The notes under the pieces: generated by a model
Told to the model about the DNA's origin: nothing
Databases searched by the model: none
Seen by the model: the letters and a program-made list of their open reading frames with translations, nothing else
Origin: Diprion similis
Taxonomy: Eukaryota > Arthropoda > Insecta > Hymenoptera > Diprionidae
Length of the DNA stretch: 64,000 nt
NCBI RefSeq assembly: GCF_021155765.1
Contig: NC_060117.1
Coordinates: 3,088,501-3,152,500, forward strand
Direction: 5' to 3'
Position numbers and translations under genes: made by a program
Shown: one piece after another, positions 58,046-64,000 of the stretch
Layout: each line of letters opens with the position of its first letter
How positions within the stretch are numbered: the stretch's first letter is position 1

Positions 58046-61000
58046 GTTTCGATGTGCAGTTCGAAGTGCGCATCCCAAACTGCCGAATAAGGTAGCTTCG
58101 TCGAACAGATCGCGACATAACCTCACTCTTCGTTTTGCTTTTCAATGCCCATACCCTAAAAAATATTGTATGTGGCATGGCCGTAAACCGTTTTTTGCCT
58201 CGAATAATTTCAGTACTCGCTTCCGGCTCGCTTCCGGCTCGCCTTCAGCTCGTCCTGAAATCTTTATTCTTGCCAAAAAAACAGGCGGCTTACGGGCATG
58301 CCACATAAATAGCTATTTATTCCGTTTCAAAATCATCGCTGCAGATGTTCTCTGTTTATTTAAATCTTCGGTTTTGATCCAGCTCCGATTGCGAGTCGTG
58401 TTGCATGTAAGGAATATAATAGCGATGTACTACATGTTTTAGAATTTGATACGATCTATCTTGCATCAGGAGTTCAGCGTTGTAATGAAAGGAAATAAAA
58501 CCGACGTAGTCACTCCGTTTAATCGCCTCAGACCACGTCGACCCTCTCGACTTCGTATCTGCGATCAGCGTTAGCTGGTGTGGTATAACTATGGATACCT
58601 TCAGGATGGCTCATTTTGAAAGGAAATTAATCTTCCTTCAACTAGTGGAAAGAAGAACTCGCAGGAGTTGCTGGGACAGCGTTGCCAGGTGCGTGAAAAA
58701 ACTACTCTTCCAGGATAATTGAATATCGTGATTTGAAAATAAGAGCGAATATTGCGAGTATGATTTTAGAACGCAAGTTTAAAGTGAACCTCGGAATTTC
58801 TGGAGCCTAGAACATATCGAAATACTAGTCTAATATTGATATTGATATTTATTAACCAGAAAATTTTACTAAATTCTGTTGATTGAAATTAAAAGAGAAG
58901 AGACAAAAACTTCAAGTATTTCAGTCAATCTCAAAGACAGAATTTCAACATTTAAATTTCAGTCCATATATTATTTCTAATCCGCTCTTTCAGATTTTTT
59001 GTTGTAGGAAGTTTTATTAATTATTTTTAGGCTGTCTTACTGTTATTATTTTTAAACTACATTATCGTTAAAAAGTATTAAAGAAGAAAAATATGCTGGT
59101 ATTCTAATTAAAATCGAGTTTCTAACGTACTTTGATTATTATTTTTGTCTTTCCTCTTTTCACGAAAATTAAGCAAACGTTGATTTTTGTCAATCGCAAC
59201 TTTAATTGTTTATCCTAAATTGTGATCCAAGGTGTGGCCATGACTGTATTTGAATCAAGTAAATTAAGAAAAAATATCCACAGACCAAAAGCAAGATGTA
59301 AACTGTAGCTTTTTTATTAACAAGATAAAATTGATAAACAAGGAGAAGAATGAAATTGGTTGATTTATATAATGAAGCATGATATATGCGAAGCAATAAT
59401 CTCCGGCTGGCCATCGTTCTGCGATTCATTGGATCTCAATAATAGGGTGAAAAAATATTGTGTAAAAATTACGTTTGCTAAAATAATTTGTGCAATTCTG
59501 AGCTCAAAGTCGTGTCATTTTCGCAGAGCGCGTCTGCCGCCTTATTATAACCTGCGCCTGAACAAAAGTGTAACGAGTTTTCGTTTCGAAGCACGTCCAG
59601 ACGCGTCGCAAAAGCCGGGGATAATTGTTGTGTATGGTAGTAGAAGAGGTATAAAAGAATGCCAAGTCGTAAAAAATTCCACCGAGCAGGTAGAGAAAAA
59701 TATACGCGAACGAGACGGACGTAAAAACGTAGAAAGCATGGTGAAAAAAATTAAACAAAATAATGTGAAATTGCAAAGAGGCGAGCCTGACGCCGAAACG
59801 TGCTGACCCACGAGCTTTGTGTGGATCCTCCAAACCCACACGTGCTCGTAACTGGACTTTAATTGTTCTAAATCGTCGCAATTAGAGAATGCTAGGGAAA
59901 ACCGAGGACACCTACACCCCCGAGAACTCACTGCAGCCGCCTATTGTGATCATCACACGCTCCCATGACACGCTCGTTAAGTTCCCGTGTGTGAAGGTGC
60001 GTCGGAAAACGATAATCAGAGTATTATATAATAACGGGGATGACACAAAATCGAAAATGGTGAGGATCAGACGTTTGTCGAGTTCCCGTGGATTTGCCAA
60101 GAATGCACTTTGTTTCACTGCAGATCCTTTTGACACGTCACGAGGCAAGTGTAAAATTGCAAACCATGGAACCAAGGACTAAAACGGAAACAAAACCTTT
60201 CACGGGGTGAAAGAGAGTGTGAATTTATAGTTCAAAATTCTAAACTCGAATTGGATATTAATATTATAATTTTTCGGTAAACTTTGAACTTGCGTGTGCA
60301 AGGATAAAGTTTGATATCAATTTAAATGTAGTTGACAACGGAATTACAAAAAATAATTTCTTAATAAGTATTTATCTTATTGATGATTTGAGAATGGGGC
60401 ATGATTTTATGGGAAAATTTTATTTTGTAGGTGTATTCCGATTTCTTATCCCTATGACAGCTTTTAATTGCATCGATTTATAAGAAAATGAAATGAAAAA
60501 CGCATTGGTTTCAGAAACGGATGTCGAAACGGTGGGAGTGGAATACAATCAACCCGGTTGCTGAGATTCGGTGACTTACTTGAGGACCACATGAAGATCT
60601 GAATGAAGCTAATCTTACATACTTATTTGACAAAGTTTTGTATGAAAATGTTTGTATACGTCTTCAACACAAGCTATAAAGTTTCTTAAGGACTGTGTAT
60701 CTGAAAGTATGTAGAGAAAAGGCATGGAAACGTACAGAAACGTATAAAAGATAAATAAAGGCGTCTATCATATCGGTGAATACGCATCAAATCCTACGAA
60801 AACGAAGAAAAATATGTCGAATTTAATGATCGGGTAATCACACATTATCTGAAATATCTTTGTTGTAATTTTAAGTGTTCTATTGGTAGAAACCCGCTTC
60901 GTGAAATCGATTTCTAAACGACATATGATCGATCCCATAAACCCGTGAAAAAAAAGAGGTTCCGTTAAAATTTTTGTCGCCAAATCTGACACTGACTTAT

Positions 61001-61436
61001 AAGTTGATTCAGGCCTTATAGTGATGTAACTTTACCAAGAAAAACAATAACTAAAGTTGAGGTAAACACTAGGTGAAAAAAATTTATCCGAAAATTCGAG
61101 ATATTTTGTACAATTTTTTTCGCATTTCCTCAGCTGTTCTTCTTCAGGTATTCCGAATCTTTTTTGCGTGTAACTGAAGATTAATTATTGGAATGAAGAG
61201 CAATGGAAAAAACTCCATAAGAAGATATTTTTTTCGCTGTAAAAGGTGACAAAATGGATTGAGATGGGAATAATTACAATACTGGAGATAGGGATAGAAT
61301 GTGGGAACGACAAGGGAGATCAATATTCAATGATGAATAACAGACAAAACCTTCTAAATAAACACGAAAATACACGTGAGATTTATGGATCATGACTTCC
61401 CTGTCCCTTATGTATATCATTCGGAGCTACCGTGGA

Positions 61437-64000
61437 AACTATTCTAAGTTTTCTGAGTTCATTAGCGTCCAATCAATCCAGGATTGGTCATAAAAATCGA
61501 TTACGAAAGTAGAAATTTTCGGCTCCAAAAATGAGCAAAGAAGAAGGACCCTTTGGATTTTGGGCACAAGATTCGACGACTTTGAGGAGTGCTGCAATTA
61601 ATCCCTTGGAGCACTATTCTGACGTAATTTTGCGAGAGGAATCGATTAATCGCAGTCCCGATACGCTGCGAGCAACACCTGCAAAGTTACAGCCGAAAAA
61701 CTGCAGATTTTCATCGTCATTTCTCTGCTGCTGGTCCTAGGCTATTTTTCATGTGTTTTCTGAGTTCCTGGGCGTCGAATTAGTCTAAAAAGCGTCATAC
61801 GGATCGATTCCCAGACAAAAGATTTTTCGGCCAAAAAAAATCCAAGGCTAACCCCTTAGCATTTTTGGCGAAAATTTCGACGACTTTGAAAAGTGCTGCA
61901 ATTAATTCTTTAGGGTACTATTCCGACGTGATTTTGCGAGAGGAATCGATTAAACGCAGTCCCGATACGCTGCGAGCAACACCTGCAAAGTTACAGCCGA
62001 AAAACTGCAGATTTTCATCGTCATTTCTCTGCTGCTGGTCCTAGGCTATTTTTCATGTGTTTTCTGAGTTCCTGGGCGTCGAATGATTCTGAAAAGCTTC
62101 ATACGGATCGATTCCCAGACAGAAGGTTTTTCGGCCAAAAAAAATCCAAGGCTAACCCCTTTGCATTTTTGGCGAAAATTTCGACGACTTTGAAAAGTGC
62201 TGCAATTAATTCATTAGGGTACTATTCCGACGTGATTTTGCGAAAGGAATCGATTAATCGCAGTCCCGATACGCTGCGAGCAACACCTGCAAAGTTACAG
62301 CCGAAAAACTGCAGATTTTCATCGTCATTTCTCTGCTGCTGGTCCTAGGCTATTTTTCATGTGTTTTCTGAGTTCCTGGGCGTCGAATTAGTCTAAAAAG
62401 CGTGATACGGATCGATTCCCAGACAAAAGATTTTTCGGCTGAAAAAAATCCAAGGCTAACCCCTTAGCATTTTTGGCAAAAACTTTGACGACTTTGAAAA
62501 GTGCTGCAATTAATTCTTTAGGGTACTATTTCGACGTGATTTTGCGAGAGGAATCGATTAATCGCAGTCCCGATACGCTGCGAGCAACACCTGCAACGTT
62601 ACAGCCGAAAAACTGCAGATTTTCATCGTCATTTCTCTGCTGCTGGTCCTAGGCTATTTTTCATGTGTTTTTTGAGTTCCTGGGCGTCGAATTAGTCTAA
62701 AAAGCGTCATACGGATCGATTCCCAGACAAAAGATTTTTCGGCCAAAAAAAATCCAAGGCTAACCCCTTTGCATTTTTGGCGAAAATTTCGACGACTTTG
62801 AAAAGTGCTGCAATTAATTCTTTAGGGTACTATTCCGACGTGATTTTGCGAGAGGAATCGATTAATCGCAGTCCCGATACGCTGCGAGCAACACCTGCAA
62901 AGTTACAGCCGAAAAACTGCAGATTTTCATCGTCATTTCTCTGCTGCTGGTCCTAGGCTATTTTTCATGTGTTTTCTGAGTTCCTGGGCGTCGAATTAGT
63001 CTAAAAAGGATGATACGGATCGATTCCCAGACAAAAGATTTTTCGGCTGAAAAAAATCCAAGGCTAACCCCTTTGCATTTTTGGCGAAAATTTCGACGAC
63101 TTTGAAAAGTGCTGCAATTAATTCTTTAGGGTACTATTCCGACGTGATTTTGCGAGAGGAATCGATTGATCGCAGTCCCGATACGCTGCGAGCAACACCT
63201 GCAAAGTTACAGCCGAAAAACTGCAGATTTCTGTCGTCATTTCTCTGCTGCTGGTCCTAGGCTATTTTTCATGTGTTTTTTGAGTTCCTGGGCGTCGAAT
63301 TAGTCTAAAAAGCGTCATACGGATCGATTTCCAGACAAAAGATTTTTCGGCCGAAAAAAATCCAAGGCTAACCCCTTTGCATTTTTAGCGAAAATTTCGA
63401 CGACTTTGAAAAGTGCTGCAATTAATTCTTTAGGGTACTATTCCGACGTGATTTCGCGAGAGGAATCGATTAATCGCAGTCCCGATACGCTGCGAGCAAC
63501 ACCTGCAAAGTTACAGCCGAAAAACTGCAGATTTTCATCGTCATTTCTCTGCTGCTGGTCCTAGGCTATTTATCATGTGTTTTCTGAGTTCCTGGGCGTC
63601 GAATTAGTCTACAAAGCGTCATACGGATCGATTCCCAGACAAAAGATTTTTCGGCCAAAAAAAATCCAAGGCTAACCCCTTTGCATTTTTGGCAAAAATT
63701 TCGACGACTTTGAAAAGTGCTGCAATTAGCTCTTTAGGGTACTATTCCGACGTGATTTCGCGAGAGGAATCGATTAATCGCAGTCCCGATACGCTGCGAG
63801 CAACACCTGCAAAGTTACAGCCGAAAAACTGCAGATTTTCATCGTCATTTCTCTGCTGCTGGTCCTAGGCTATTTTTCATGTGTTTTCTGAGTTCCTGGG
63901 CGTCGAATTAGTCTAAAAAGCGTCATACGGATCGATTCCCAGACAAAAGATTTTTCGGCCAAAAGAAATCCAAGGCTAACCCCTTTGCATTTTTGGCGAA
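61437..64000. repeat. 304-bp satellite array, 8 units plus a partial, open at the right edge
   Basis: The marker GCTATTTTTCATGTG recurs at 61741, 62045, 62349, 62653, 62957, 63261, 63565 (one variant base) and 63869, always exactly 304 bp apart. Inner units differ by only a few substitutions each (for example GCGTCATACG, GCTTCATACG or GGATGATACG). The first unit (61437-61740) is clearly diverged in its left half (GTTTTCTGAGTTCATTAGCG) and near-canonical in its right half, so it marks the array edge. Short frames ending in CCWS are shared by units only because of the repeat. The array continues beyond the window. Confidence 0.95.

Larger units (their letters stand above)
56910..61436. other. 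Region without a recognisable gene
   Basis: Open frames at about 58020-58440 (plus) and 59360-60182 (both strands) have no recognisable domain, and I see no splice-joined continuation. The stretch 59510-60180 is less AT-rich than its surroundings and includes TATAAAAG at 59651-59658 and a CTGACGCCGAAACGT motif at about 59789-59803. A perfect 12-bp-arm palindrome lies at 58021-58045 and a longer imperfect hairpin at 58171-58305. A decayed element is possible but not shown. Confidence 0.4.

Noticed and set aside
61531..62348. Repeated short frames ending in CCWS within the satellite
   Set aside because: They are identical only because the satellite repeats. The frame is closed in most units and has no known domain.
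1..64000. tRNA, rRNA or other standard RNA genes
   Set aside because: I looked for B-box-like GGTTCGA(N)TCC patterns and cloverleaf context on both strands and found none. A covariance-model scan would be needed to be certain.

Overview
The window looks like nuclear DNA of an arthropod, almost certainly an insect. I lean towards Hymenoptera, but that is a weak impression and not a placement. Evidence: AT-rich non-coding DNA full of homopolymers and microsatellites, GT-AG introns, a Sidestep-family Ig receptor, a DUF1091-type secreted protein, several short TA-flanked inverted-repeat (MITE-like) elements and a satellite array. I see no bacterial, viral or organellar genes.

Four protein-coding genes can be modelled exon by exon, and each model gives an intact reading frame across every junction. 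(1) 10725-35608, minus: a 9-exon, 859-residue type I membrane protein with five Ig domains, one FN3 domain and a TM segment (Sidestep family). Its first intron is 19 kb. (2) 41415-42506, minus: a 4-exon, 183-residue secreted protein resembling DUF1091. (3) 47035-52874, minus: a 9-exon, 1659-residue coiled-coil protein with a 91-residue (13-heptad) internal duplication and one GC-AG intron. (4) 53421-56909, plus: a 4-exon, 977-residue paralogue of gene 3, arranged head to head with it across 546 bp that probably serves as a shared promoter.

The rest is repeats. 1-10.5 kb is gene-free, with microsatellites, a MITE and a hairpin. The 19 kb intron (16.5-35.5 kb) holds three copies of a ~600-bp TA-flanked MITE, other inverted-repeat elements and a 46-bp tandem array (27.85-28.47 kb). 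35.6-41.4 kb is gene-free. 42.95-45.39 kb carries a ~378-bp inverted repeat with 1.7 kb between its arms. 56.9-61.4 kb has no recognisable gene, and 61.44 kb to the right edge is a 304-bp satellite with exact period.

The most distinctive content is the divergent pair of coiled-coil paralogues, which differ sharply in intron content and in internal repeat expansion. I do not recognise the family. The Sidestep-like and DUF1091-like genes are unrelated neighbours; nothing suggests that the four genes form one pathway.
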